Source: Breviolum minutum Mf 1.05b.01 | Taxonomy: Eukaryota > Sar > Dinophyceae > Suessiales > Symbiodiniaceae | Assembly (NCBI GenBank): GCA_000507305.1 | Contig: DF239767.1 | Location: forward strand, 98,991-162,990 | Direction: 5' to 3' | Length of the DNA: 64,000 bases | Position numbers and translations under genes: made by a program | Notes under the pieces: generated by a model | The model's input: the letters and a program-made list of their open reading frames with translations, nothing else | The model's database searches: none | What the model was told of the DNA's origin: nothing | In this document: positions 1 through 18,375 of the stretch, in pieces | Layout of the letters: each line of letters begins with the position of its first letter | How positions within the stretch are numbered: position 1 is the first letter of the stretch

Positions 1-459
1 AAAAACATCCGACCCCAAAACCAACCAGGCTGCAGTATTTTTGTCCACCGATGCCCAAGCAAGCAGCAGTTTTGTCACTTGCAGATGTTTGTTTCTCAAA
101 CCAACCATGATAATCCCATGTTTTTTTCAACCATGATCATCCCATCAAGTGTTTTTGTGTTTTTTTTTGCGGTGGTTTCTGGTTTCATTGCCAATTCGAT
201 GTTTCATGTTAACGATGTTTGTTTAGTCCTTCGAAGTATCTTGCATTTATCAATACTTAAAAAGCAAGATATTTTCGGGAGGGTAGTTCTCAAAAACACC
301 ATTGCCTTAGAACAGAAATAAATCAACAATTTATCATAATATGAATCAACCAAAAAAAACACCAAGAATGACAAGTTTTCAACAAAAAATCCTTCCAAAT
401 TCACCAAAAAAAAGTTTGCATCCTTCAAGTTGTCAACATTTTCCACCACCCCTACATTT
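1..459. other. non-coding flank
   Basis: No convincing coding segment is visible. The stretch is AT-rich with homopolymer runs of T and A. Short open frames on either strand have low-complexity composition and no splice-like edges. Confidence 0.5.
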
Positions 460-598
460 TGTTTGGCACCTTTGCATTCCTGTGGCCAGCTGTGATTGCT
501 GCTGTGCTTGCATTGGAAAAGGCTGCGGCTGTGACGAAGGCTGCGGCCGTGGCAGTGGCTGCTGCACAGGCGAAGCTGAACCTGCACAAAACTAGGCG
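460..598 (+). CDS. possible exon, hydrophobic Ala-rich peptide
   Basis: This GC-richer island reads FGTFAFLWPAVIAAV and then an alanine/lysine-rich stretch on the plus strand. It would form one membrane helix and an amphipathic tail. A GC-type donor (CTAG|GCGGGA) lies at the right edge, but no clear acceptor is visible on the left. It is the only plus-strand candidate in a window otherwise coded on the minus strand, so it may be chance. No family is recognised. Confidence 0.22.
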
Positions 599-619
599 GG
601 AAGGAAGATTCCCGGCACA

Positions 620-745
620 TTTTTCCATATGGGTGTTTCCAAAAATAGTGGGTTTTCCCCCCCAAATCATCCATGGATTAATAGGGTTTTCCATTATAAA
701 CCATCCATTTTGGGGTACTCGTATTTTTGGAAACACCCATATGGA
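620..745. repeat. MITE-like inverted-repeat element, family B, copy 1
   Basis: The ends are inverted repeats: CATATGGGTGTTTCCAAAAA on the left is the reverse complement of TTTTTGGAAACACCCATATG on the right. The interior has two imperfect copies of an AATCATCCAT/AAACCATCCATTTT motif. A diverged copy lies at 50738-50842. The length of about 125 bp, terminal inverted repeats and lack of coding capacity fit a non-autonomous DNA element or an introner-type element. Confidence 0.75.
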
Positions 746-1267
746 AATTTGGAAATATATCTTCAAACATGGTGGATTTTTAGGGCTGGACAAAAATGCT
801 TACTTTTTCGCTTATCCATATCTTCAACTTAAAAATTGAACGATTCTCCATCTTAGACAATATCTTACCCCCTCAATGGATTAGAGCATGGCGCGGCATT
901 AGCATTAGCATCAAGGGTTGGGGGATACCTCAATCCATAATAGGATTCATGTAAGTATGCTATATTTACCCACATGAATGGTCGATTTTTATGGTGAATT
1001 AGTAATTAAACATACCAGTCCCATACATTTCTACGGGAATGTGAGAATGTGAAGCAATTTTTTGGGGAAATATTTTGGAACCTAGCATTCCTGAGTAAGA
1101 TTGATTTCAACCCATCTTTTAAAACAAAGAATTAAGCTCCTCAAGTAGATAACATGTCTTACCCCCCAAGTTTTCCCTGGTGAAAATAAACAACATGTAT
1201 CATCACAATCTTGAATTCTCAACCAGTTTCCAATTTAGACAACATCTTTCCCTCAATTTCCTAGACT

Positions 1268-1338
1268 AGGTGGTTGGTGTTCAACCCATTTGAAAAAATA
1301 TTCGCCAAATTGGATCATTACGGATGAAAACCACCCAG
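1268..1338. repeat. MITE-like element family A, short copy
   Basis: It starts AGGTGGTTGGTGTTCAACCC, has the family-specific AAATTGGATCATT core, and ends GATGAAAACCACCCAG. It is shorter than the other copies, apparently through loss of the central CCCCAAGTAGG portion. Confidence 0.6.
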
Positions 1339-1465
1339 AAGAACATATTCAATCTGCCATCTTCCCTTCCTTCGGTGGGACCCATGAGCCACACAACCTT
1401 TTTGCATCCAAGACATGGCGCCATGTTTTTTTCGAATGAAGGGTCGGAACTCACATTGCGGTTGA

Positions 1466-1579
1466 TGATGAAGATGACGATGACGATGAAGATGATGATG
1501 AAGATGATGAAGAAGATGATGATGAATATACAGAATATGAATATGAATAAATCATGAATGATGATGAATATGTGTATAC

Positions 1580-1612
<33 letters not shown>
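1466..1612. repeat. GAT-rich and TA simple repeats
   Basis: Imperfect (GAT)n/(ATG)n runs at about 1466-1545 are followed by (TACA)n and (TA)n at 1578-1612. Poly-serine and poly-isoleucine open frames here are products of the repeat. Confidence 0.85.
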
Positions 1613-2854
1613 CAAAGTGTTTTTTTTAAACTGACTTCTTCCACATCTTTTTGTTCCTCCTTCCCCAACCCAACCTCCGACTTGGCCGGGAACAGGAACT
1701 CCACCTTTGGACCCATTTTTTCGGGGTTGGGGAGGCTGTTTCTCTTTAACAAAAGCTTCCATTTGATATAAATATGATATGAATATGTTGGGATTAGGGG
1801 ATTGGGATTTGGGATTTGGGGAGATTGTCATTGATATGGATGATGTTTTGATGAAAAACATTTATCTTATTCTGATCATCAAGCTGCTAATAGCAGCGGT
1901 GCACACCTGAAACGATGCAACACTGCCATGCAAAGGCCCCTCCTAAAAGTAAACCAACCAAAAGGTAATCTTCCAAGTACCAATTTTCATTTTTGTTTAT
2001 TCACCCTAAAACCAACAAACTGACATATCCAAAAACCCAAATCACGAAAAATGTTCAGAAAAGAAAAGCATCGACTCAAATAATATCAATGTGATTGAGG
2101 AAGATAACTGTATGTGCTACGTGAGAAAAGCGGATCATAATAATAATTATTATTATAAGAAAACTTGTAATTAAATGAAGCTACAGGGAGATCAAGATGA
2201 GATCGAGTGATTTGGGTTCTCAATCTAAAGTCTTTACCTCTGACATCTTGAACCTGGAAATGTCACGAATCTTGACCTGGGTGAAATGTGGGGTACAACG
2301 CTTTTCCGAAAAGGTTGGTTTCACCAGTTGGATGGGTTTGATCATTCAGATTCAGATGGAAATTGGAATCTCCTTACCTGATAATTTGTTTATGAACCTC
2401 TTTAGAAACAAAAATAGATGCTTTGGAATCCCTGGAACCTGAAACAACCCACCGTAATACATGGTTGTGGCTATCCATTGGATGATTCCAATTTTTTATA
2501 TAGGAAAATGGTTCTTTAACCACATATTCCATCAAGAACTGGTTGTTAGGAATCTCCTTCAAGAATTCGACTATCAACAGGTCCACAGGGATTCCACCAA
2601 TTTTGAAATCTCTGAGATCTCTGGGCCTGCGCAGTGGTCACCGCAGTCATCTTCCTCCTGGGAAGAAATTCCAGTCAGTCACAGTCCACGACTTTCTCCA
2701 AAACCAAACGTAATTGAACCCAAAAACTCTCATCAGAACCTCACCAAACTCACAATCAACTTGAGAATATGAACAGTATCAAAAAAACTTTGGGATATGA
2801 ACAATATACAATAATATACAATATACCTATACAGCACCACTAAACTCAACAAAC

Positions 2855-9938
<7,084 letters not shown>

Positions 9939-10232
9939 CTGGCAAATGTTTTTTATGGGCTTTGGCACCTTTGAAAAGTCATGTCTTTTTGTGTCTTTTC
10001 ATATAGTAGCAGCTCTTTGTCTGCAAGGAAACAAAAACACCTTCAAAAGAGGCTGGCGCAGCATCCAATCTTTCAATGGTTGATGTTTGGAACCTTCGAC
10101 AAATTCCCAATTTTTGATGCTTTTTGATCTCTTGAAAACCACGGAGCCCACAAGGAGTCGAGATCCACCTTCCCCAAACGTCATCCCCGTTGTCCAGAAA
10201 ATGTCGGGACCCGTTCGTTGTCCAAGGTGATT

Positions 10233-10353
10233 TCAGCGATCTTGGTTGTCGAGCGCCACACGGTCAAGTTTCTCCACTTGAAGCTGGGTTGTGGTAGAAG
10301 TCTTCATCTTGAAGACTTTCTCCTGGAGCTTGTAGACCGCGGGCGCATCGTTC
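10233..10353 (-). pseudogene. truncated copy of an LRR-like exon
   Basis: It is a close copy of the exon at 26043-26262: both start with a CACCAG|GAACGATGCGCCC acceptor and encode NDAPxVYKLQEKVFxMKTST. This copy lacks about 26 bp found at 26.13 kb, which shifts the frame and gives TGA after VALDNQDR. It joins in phase to 10461-10538. Either it is a decayed end of a paralogous gene or a shortened terminal exon. Confidence 0.6.
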
Positions 10354-10460
10354 CTGGTGTCAAATCAAGGCCTGAAATTCGGTGAAATTTAGTTGCCCAC
10401 ATAAACTTGGAAAAAAATGGAAAAAAAACTGATATCATATCTCTTGGAGAATGAATCTAC

Positions 10461-10538
10461 CTCAAGAAGTTGAACTCCAACGCTTTCAGATGTTGCCAGG
10501 ATTCCAAAAAGTTCAATCCCAAGATTCCTTGTGCATAT
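10461..10538 (-). CDS. LRR-like exon
   Basis: Reads YAQGILGLNFLESWQHLKAL and EFNFL on the minus strand, between a GCTAG acceptor and a TTGAG|GTAGAT donor. Leucine spacing resembles a leucine-rich repeat. The last two bases plus the first base of the exon at 10353 make an Arg codon, so the phase agrees. The corresponding sequence at 26.39 kb is related but its frame is closed. Confidence 0.55.
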
Positions 10539-11022
10539 CTAGCACATCTTCAAGTCATAAGCTTTGAACTGCTGGTGTTGGTAATACCTCAGGATACGAT
10601 CCCATCCATCAATCCTCCAAATCCCATGGACTTTTCCCAAGAGAATATCGAAAAGCTGCAAATTTGACACCAGCTTGAAAAAAAAATGGGGCGATAAGAA
10701 ATCCCGACAACCAGAAAAAAAAGGTATGTAGTATCATCCACATAACGCAACTCAATCAGTTTCAGTTGTTTTGTTGGCCAAGGTTTGCCTTCAAAACCGA
10801 AATGAAAACAAATCCCGATCTCCTACCTGGTCGCCTGGAAATTCTAAACACCTACAGTTTTTGAATAGATCCTTGTTAAAAAAAACACTTCCCATCTAAG
10901 AACAAAAATTGGAAACCATTCCCCCCAAAATAACCCACCAGATTTGGTTCTAACAAAAAACAAAGAGATACCTGGAACATCATCAATCCTTCCACTTCTC
11001 AATCCCACAAAATCCAAGGCAC

Positions 11023-11253
11023 ATAAGATTGCAAATATTCCAATAATCCATGTGCAAAGTTTGGATGAAGTACCAAGAGATTTCCACCCACATCGACTTC
11101 AGGTCGAAAGGAAATGATTCGAAAAAATTCCGCAGAAACGGGTAAAAACATGGGATCGCCTTTTTCCATTTTTTCGCCCATCAAAAATAATTTGTAGCCT
11201 GTCATGGGATCTTTGGGCGAAAATTGTGGTCTTGATGACGAATTTTGTTGGTT
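11023..11253 (-). CDS. unrecognised exon, 77 codons
   Basis: Open in phase 0 at both edges, with CACCAG|AACC acceptor and CTTAT|GTGCC donor. It includes GYKLFLMGEKMEKGDPMFLP and later FFRIISFRPEVDVGGNLLVL. Composition is that of a globular protein. No family is recognised. It probably belongs to the same transcript as the neighbouring exons at 11.6-18.4 kb. Confidence 0.55.
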
Positions 11254-11633
11254 CTGGTGATAGGTGGGGGGGTGGGATTGGATGTAACCCCCAAACGAAG
11301 GCATATTTTTTCCTAATTGGGTGATTATATATGTATATATATATATATATATACTACCGATCCCACCCTTTACAACCTGGAAAATCCATGAAAATCCATT
11401 GATGATGGTTTTCAGGCAACCCTGTACTCGACTCCGATGCTTTGGGATTCCACCGGACCCCAAACCAGTTGAGTTACCTGTCGGAGACAAAGCGTATCTT
11501 TCCCAAAATGGTCTTTATGAATTCCCTTCGACCTCGAAAATCCCCATGTTTTTTTTCAAAACAAAAAAACACAGCCCAACAAAACACACCTTCCAAATTT
11601 CAAAAAAAACTAAACTAAACATCTCCAAGTAAC

Positions 11634-11826
11634 CTAAAGCTGTCAAATACATAGCAACAGCATATTGTCCCCATTGATCTTCATCATGTCTACTATCAGT
11701 CCATGTCCCTCCCAATTCTAATTGAAAGACTGGAAAATCCTCTTGATGTGCTTCTAAGTTCATACCACGAAGCACATTCGGTTCCTGACATGTCACTGTT
11801 GAAACATTTGAAGGAGCAACCAAACT
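11634..11826 (-). CDS. unrecognised exon, about 64 codons
   Basis: Bounded by TTTTCCAG and TTTAG|GTTACT. Contains SNVSTVTCQEPNVLRGMNLE and FQLELGGTWTDSRHDEDQWG. The mixed polar composition and acidic segment look coding. The phase does not match 11253 directly, so another exon may lie between. Confidence 0.5.
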
Positions 11827-12011
11827 CTGGAAAAGAAGCAACAAAAAATGGTTGGCAGTTGGCATTAAACGCCTTGTTTTTGTTGGTGTTTTCTGCCAAA
11901 AAATAAATGACCTTAAGATAAGAACAAAAAACATTTGATTAAAAAAAAAATGATGTTTTTCTCTTTTCAAAATTCAACAAAAATGAGAGAAGAAGCAAGA
12001 AACGAACACAC

Positions 12012-12116
12012 GTTTTTTTTCCACGCTTTCTTTTTTCGACCTTTTGTTTCAAGTCGTGAACGAGTTTCTTTCCCTTCCACGTCGATGATCACATAGCTGA
12101 TGTGCTTTAAACCTTC
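12012..12116 (-). CDS. unrecognised exon, 35 codons
   Basis: Acceptor TTCCAAG|G and donor AAAAAC|GTGTG, phase 0 on both sides. It encodes EGLKHISYVIIDVEGKETRS and a lysine-rich tail. The pattern of a hydrophobic strand followed by a basic stretch and W recalls a C2-domain strand, but this is a weak resemblance. Confidence 0.45.
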
Positions 12117-13121
12117 CTTGGAATAAAGGAATTTTTCACATAGGATATGTTGACCAAGGATATGGGTGGAACCCAACAAATTGCTGCTTTGTATATATAT
12201 ATATATATATCCATGTAATTTATTCATTATGTTGTTTGAATCTATTTACTTATGTATTTATTGATTTATATATGTAAATATATATATATATATGTACATA
12301 GATGTTTCTCCTTTTTCACAGGAAATTTTTTAAGGTTAAATGGGAATAAAAGATTTTTTATGATTTTTTCATCTGGAAGAGGGATTTTGCTGCTAAAGGT
12401 GGTTGGCCAATTGATTTATATACAGGAGCCATCCAACTTGATAGAGGAAATTGGCACAGGGATAACAAAAGGGACTCATCTTCCAAAAAATCCAGCATTT
12501 TTTCAGGGTTTTCTCTTGCTCTTAATTTTTTTGGACAGGGGAGGAATGGCTGTTTTGGACAAAACCTTTTAAGATGAGAGTATGTGATAAACTTTGCCTT
12601 TAAACTGATGTCATATATTCCATATAAGTTCAAGACTTTCTCCTTTCCTGCTGGAGAAATTGCAGGGAGGGTACTGTAGGTGAAGGTTCCTCTTAGTTGC
12701 GAGCCACCTGAAATAAGATGTGTTTTTCTCCAACAACAAATCACAAATGAAAAGAAATCATGAGATGTTCTTCTCTAACTGGAACATCAGTGGATGAATG
12801 AGTGGTTTATTAAACCACCATAGAAAAACCACCTAACTCTTCTTGTCAGAATAGCTCACCGTTTGAGAAGAAATATCCATGTAACCCTACTTCTATTATC
12901 TATTTCTCGGACACATCAAAGTACGGTTTTTTGGTGGTGCAGTCTCAACATTGTAAAAGAAACACATTCCGTTCTCGTAGACCATCCATTGTTACTTAAA
13001 TGGTTGCAAAAAAATCACGTTTTGGTTTTAAAAAAAAACATCTGATTCGTGGAATCATCTCAAAGATGGATTATTTTTTTAAACGAAAACTTCAGGGAAA
13101 TTTAAGTGTTCATATTTCATC

Positions 13122-13221
13122 CTTTATGGTGAACCAATACTCGAATTCTGACCACCAAATCATCCGAATCGGGATCCAAATCGCCGAAACGGAGAATGGG
13201 GAGCATGGAACCCAAAAAAAC
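13122..13221 (-). CDS. unrecognised exon
   Basis: Enters at CGCAAG|G and leaves at AAAG|GATGAA (GA donor). It encodes VFLGSMLPILRFGDLDPDSD then DLVVRIRVLVHHKG. Alternating hydrophobic residues suggest beta strands. No family is recognised. Confidence 0.45.
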
Positions 13222-13356
13222 CTTGCGTTTCAGGAGGTGATTAATATACACCCGGATCATCATCTGACAAGGTGATTGGATCCCTAGGAGCATGAAATTT
13301 GGTAACCCAGTGAAGATCAACAAATACACACTCAACATGGTCTTCTCCACCTCATC

Positions 13357-13906
13357 CTCCCAAATTTGTTAAACGCCAAAGTTCTTGCTGAATGAATGTT
13401 GCCAGTGGAATCGTTTTCACAGTCTCATTGAGTTGCAATGCATTTTTCCATTTCCCTTTTGGTGAATACAATCCAGCAAGTTCATGACTATCACGTGGCA
13501 TTGTAATTTGCATTTCTTGTACTCGATCTGACCATCCAAGTCGATGAACTTGAACCAAATTGGAGTCTTTAAAACGTTTTTCTTGTTTTTCAAAGAGTTT
13601 TTCTTGAATTTCGAAAATATGCATCTTTGCTTCACATTCACGTAAGACTTGGGAAGTTGATTCTCCTTTATTCGCACCAGCCAACAAGACGATGGCCAGA
13701 TCCGTGGAACTGTTGGTTCCACCGGTTCCACCACGACCATTGGCACGACATTTCCCTTGCTTGGCGTAGTAGCGCATGATGGCGGCCATTCCAGCGAAAT
13801 CCGCCTTGTTTCCAAAGGCCTCCCGCTTTTCGCGAAAGACCTTCACCTCCGAAAGAAATTTCCGATGGTTTCGGATTTGTTTTTTTGTTGCGTGGGAAAT
13901 CGGAGG
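13357..13906 (-). CDS. large unrecognised exon
   Basis: A 180-codon open segment that includes EVKVFREKREAFGNKADFAG, a Gly/Thr-rich turn (NGRGGTGGTNSSTD), a charged helix (IQEKLFEKQEKRFKD) and LATFIQQELWRLTNLGG near a GA-type donor (GGGAG|GATGAG). The Arg/Lys-rich start resembles a phosphate-binding or nucleic-acid-contact surface, but there is no diagnostic motif. The left end of the exon in protein terms is uncertain beyond 13846. Confidence 0.55.
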
Positions 13907-14362
13907 GATGGGCCGATGGGGTTAAAAAGGGCTAAGTTATGAGTTAGGAAAAAACATGGCAGAAAATAGTGCAATCAACAAGCTGAAAACACCAAGAATA
14001 CACTCTATCAAATTAACCTCACAGGTTGGAAAAAAAACTTGGAAAAAAAATGAATGAGGATGGCGGTTTCCTCTTGTCCTCATTTTCCAGAAATTGCCAT
14101 TTAGTATATTTTAGTTTACCAGAACATAGCCCAAATCATCACAAAACCAAAATAACACCAAAGTGAAACCAGTTGTATCACCAAAAGCGGAAAAATAGAC
14201 AGTTCCAACACAGAACCAAAAAAAACAACCCAAAACAAACATGGATCAGAAAAATGGCATTATGTTCTAATCGGCTCAAAAAACCTATCTGATTCTACAA
14301 ACGGGAAACAGAAATCTGAGGGGAAAAAACATGTTCCCCCATTTTTTCCTAGGAAAACGAAC

Positions 14363-14445
14363 CTCAAAAAACTCATCCATGGTTCGTTTAATTTTGGGCA
14401 AGTTTCAAGAAGTTCTCTCTCAGGTTGTGGCATGAGGTGATGTGG
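14363..14445 (-). CDS. unrecognised exon, 27 codons
   Basis: Bounded by ATGAACAG and TTTGAG|GTTCG. Only one frame is open and encodes PHHLMPQPERELLETCPKLN and EPWMSFL. Likely part of the same transcript as 10.4-18.4 kb. Confidence 0.45.
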
Positions 14446-17387
14446 CTGTTCATACCATAAAAGGAAAAAAGAACCATGTTGTATCAGCAAGTTGTTGTAT
14501 TTTGCGTGGGTATTTTGTGATGCTATTTTGTTGTATTCATCACAGAAAATATCCAAATCAATTGTGTATACTGTAAGCCGATTCTAAAATCATATGATAC
14601 AACACTTTTTTGTTGTTTGTTTTTGGAGGGTCTCAGTTGGAACTGTGACATTGCTGCCTTGCATTTTGGATGTGCATTTCATTCTTCATGCTTCCGAAAA
14701 ATAAGCGCTTCACATATAATATTTATTAATATTCTATCCCAGAGTCGGTAAAGTACCTCAAAAATTGGAAGCATTGGACATGGGATGTCTGTGATTGAAG
14801 GGTCCCATTGAGATGATGAGCTTTTGTAAGCTCAAACCATTGCCGTTTCTATGCCGTTTCTTGCAGGTACTCCATAGACTTCATTCTTACGCACAGTAAT
14901 TTAGACTGGGCTCACACGGCTCCGATTCTGTGGATTTCTTCGGCATTTCTTTTCCAAAAGAAAATGCAGGTGAAATCTTCTGTTGTGAAATTTCGCCGTT
15001 TTGCGATTTTGCACCTTTCGTAACACCCTGTAGCAGCGTGCAGAGGTTTCGCACGTATCGCGATATAGATACATCCACACTTAAGATCAAACCATTTCCT
15101 GCAGCATCCTTTTCTTGGTAATTTCATCCCATTAAAACAGGGGATGAAATTATACTACCAACCTAAACAATGCACTATTATAAGGGAAATCACTCAAAAT
15201 TACCATATATTTGCATCACGTAGATCCCCTCCAAAAATGGGTCCCATTTAATAATCCCGGTTAAAAACAAAACATCTTCGTCAAATTGGATTCTTGATCC
15301 TCTCTCCCCAATTTAGGTGTCTTTAAAAATCGTTAAAACCAAAGTTTTCTCAAAGGTTCTTTGACCCCAAGGTTTGTTTCCAAAATATTTGAAACCAAGC
15401 ACCAATTGATTGGATTCTCTTTCCCCCAAAGTAAGTGGACCGTTTTTAAGAAATCTTAGGAAAAACGAAAACCAAAGTCTTTGGGATTGAAACCAAATCG
15501 TTGGTTGCGGAAAAACAAATAAATATAGGGGTTCTTTCCCTTCTTTTTTCCCCACCCAAGTGGTGACTGACTGTCAGGCACACCTGTCCCAATACCATAG
15601 AGGTCCAAATTCGCTTCACTGTCAACATCTCCAGTGTATCGATGGTTCGTTCCAATGAACTTCGGTCACATCCATTTCTGGGGCGCTGGTTGGTTCGGTT
15701 CCCAGATTTCTGGTGGAAAAAGATGGCGTAACTCCCAACAAAAGCAACTGAAAATAGATCATCCCAAAAGACAATTACATCTTCCAACCATCGATTTTCA
15801 GGGGCTTTGGCTGTTAGTTTCAGGGAGGGTAGATGTCATAGTGTTTCCTACGAAGATTTCTGGAAAAAAACAACTAACACCGAGCCTTCCAATAGGAATC
15901 TACTCTTCCAGGGGTCCATTTTCAGGTCCCAGCTGGGAGTTGAAGCAATGGAAAATCCCCCCGTGGTCAATAGGAAAGACCTCTTCTATCCTGGGTCCAT
16001 TTTCCAGCCAGCTATGTTTGCCTATTCTAAGTGTAACCTTTTCAAAACTTTCCCCCATAAATTCACCAAGTTTTTATGGATAAGTTTGGATAAAGTTGAG
16101 ACAAGGTTCCCCCATTTGGTTCCCAGATAAATCAATTAATCAACCTTTTCCCATTTTTGTTTGGTGCCCTTTTCCCACATTTCCGAGCTGCGATGGATTC
16201 ATCTCTTTGGCTTCCACCTGACCTATGCTGGACCTTGCCCAAGGGGAAGGTTGGGAAGGCTTGGGCGATATCGAAGACATTTATACATGTATATATACTA
16301 AGGCCAGATGTATGATAATGCTGGTTTTCTATATTATATATATGGACAATAATTAAATAATATGTTATATGATGTATACAATCCCCTGACACTAAATGAT
16401 ACTATATATTGTGTATGCTAACGCCAAATTTATAATGTTACAAATGCAAAATCCCCTCATTATAATGCATCCTTGTAACAACTCATATTTTTCATGGGCA
16501 ATCTATGAATGTGCCAGATTTCGATGAATTCCTTCTTATTGGGAGATGGTCATCGCGATCCTTAGGTTGATTTTTCCATCGTGAAAATCAGCCGAACACA
16601 AATGAAATACACACATTTTTGAAGCCATAGATATGGAGGTTTGGATGATTCACATCATGTTTCCGTTTTGAACATGTGTGAATTTTGAGGTGAACCAGCC
16701 GTTTGTTCATTATAATCTTCTGATCATGTATAAGGTTGGTTTGCCGGGTGGAACATCGTTTCATATATGATATATGGCCATAATCAAATGATGAACTTTT
16801 CATACTGTCCTTTTGAGAATACCGGCTGTCATGTTACTTGTGTTTTATTCCATCCATCTATCAACCGGAAGATCATTTACAATTTATATACATACGCAGA
16901 CGGGCAGTACCATATCCAACGACCAATCACAAGATGAAACTCATCAAAATACACCCAGGAAAATTAACGTGGTACCTGTAAATCACCCAGTTGAAAAGGA
17001 TAATCATCTTCCAAACCATCATTTTCAGGTTCCATGGTAGGTGTACCCATCACAATACCCAACATCCAATGACACAGTACCCATCCAACACGATACCCAT
17101 GGACAATTTCCTGATAACAATAACCAATGGATGGATCTTTTTCCTGAAAGATCACTGGAGATGAAACTCATTTCACTAATAACAACCATATTCATGACGC
17201 CCCGAAAAACTAACACACCAATGCAAAAAAAAACAACCATTCTTCCAAACAAAAAAATGGAAGTGTGTTTTCCCCCATCCAACAAAAAAATGGGTGAAAA
17301 ATGTTCCCATCCTTAAAAAAAAACTATATCTATAGATATAATTTGGATGACATTTTCCCATGGGAAAAAAAACCACCCATGCCTTAC
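14446..17387. other. intron sequence with dispersed repeat
   Basis: No firm exon. A GC-rich piece at 14930-15110 is open in more than one frame and cannot be assigned. It contains dispersed repeat family D (15880-16130) and TA-rich tracts near 16280-16350. Confidence 0.45.
15880..16130. repeat. dispersed repeat family D, copy 1
   Basis: It shares with 20402-20665 the blocks GGGTCCATTTTCCAGCCAGC, CCTTTTCAAAACTTTCCCC and CATAAATTCACCA in the same order and spacing. Internal repetition of the second block is visible. No inverted-repeat ends were found. Confidence 0.65.
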
Positions 17388-17434
17388 CGCAATCTCTCCG
17401 ATGGACATCGGAGATGTCCGGAGACTCGTCCAAC
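17388..17434 (-). CDS. short candidate exon
   Basis: Forty-seven nucleotides between CGTAAG|G and TTGCG|GTAAGG. Two frames are open: LDESPDISDVHRRDC, or WTSLRTSPMSIGEIA, the latter in phase with the signal-anchor exon at 18276. GC content is higher than its surroundings. Confidence 0.4.
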
Positions 17435-17536
17435 CTTACGGAGGAGGGGAAAGGTCAAACATCGTTCCAAATAAAACCCCAAAAAACAAATTGGACAGAA
17501 ATAAATGTCCAACAAAAAACTTCCAAAAATGCCAAC

Positions 17537-17537
17537 T

Positions 17538-17569
<32 letters not shown>

Positions 17570-17572
17570 GGC
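17537..17572. repeat. (TTG)n microsatellite
   Basis: About eleven TTG units, in an intron. The gene strand would read it as CAA. Confidence 0.9.
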
Positions 17573-18275
17573 ATTTTTTGTTGTTCCTCGGCCATAAAAA
17601 ATCCATCAAAAACACCACCCAAAACTGGCGGGTTTTTGTTTGTCTTTTTCAACATCTCAAGGATGAAAAATTGCAATTTTGACTAAGTTTCTGAACGAAC
17701 ACAGCAAGGTGCACAAAACAAGTTGGTACCAAATTCAGAATAGCCTTCCCCTCAAAATGGACATTTAGCAGGCCTTGTCAGTTGGGTTGTCTTTCCTTTA
17801 GATGGAGCTTGGGATCTAAAGAGGATTTTGGCAGACGTCTTGGAGGGAACCATTCTCCACTGAACCATGTGGGAAGAGAATCAATGGAATCAAACGCTTT
17901 TACAAACAAAAAGGTCACGATTTGAAAGCCATATCATTCTTGTGGAAATAGTGTGAAATATCTTTGTCTTGACTTCTACACGAAGCAGTGGTCCAACAAT
18001 CCAAGTCCAAACAGAACCCGTTGAATAATTCCGTGAATTAACACTAAGTGCTGAGTAAACTGAGTACTTTACTTTTAAATTACATCATTTTTGTACATAT
18101 CTATGGGGGAACTGAAGTTGTTCTAACCAATATAAAAGAACATATCTTGCATACATCTGGGAAAATGTGAACATAAAAAGTATCACAGAATATTTCATCA
18201 ACTAAACAAATCTATATCATATACAAACAAAACCGCTATCCCAACTGTTGACTAGCTCAATTCCCTGCAGCTTAC

Positions 18276-18375
18276 TTGTAGGAGAGTCACGGTCACCATC
18301 TGTGGCCAAGGTGAGCAGTAGTGTGGCAGCCACACCCGAAAAAAAGGCCAAGAACTCTCGCACCGTGGCACGCAT
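18276..18375 (-). CDS. candidate first exon, signal anchor
   Basis: ATG at 18375 starts MRATVREFLAFFSGVAATLL followed by LTLATDGDRDSPT, ending at a CTACAA|GTAAGC donor. A short basic N-terminus, a hydrophobic core of about 17 residues and a polar region fit a signal peptide or signal anchor. If right, it is the 5' end of the gene whose exons lie at 10.2-17.4 kb, and its product enters the secretory pathway. Confidence 0.5.

Larger units (their letters stand above)
751..2854. other. non-coding spacer with repeats
   Basis: No supported gene. It contains a short family A inverted-repeat element (1268-1338), a GAT-rich low-complexity tract (1466-1545), alternating TA repeats (1590-1612) and AT-rich sequence. 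Because the gene to the right ends at 2855 on the minus strand, this is its downstream flank. Confidence 0.6.
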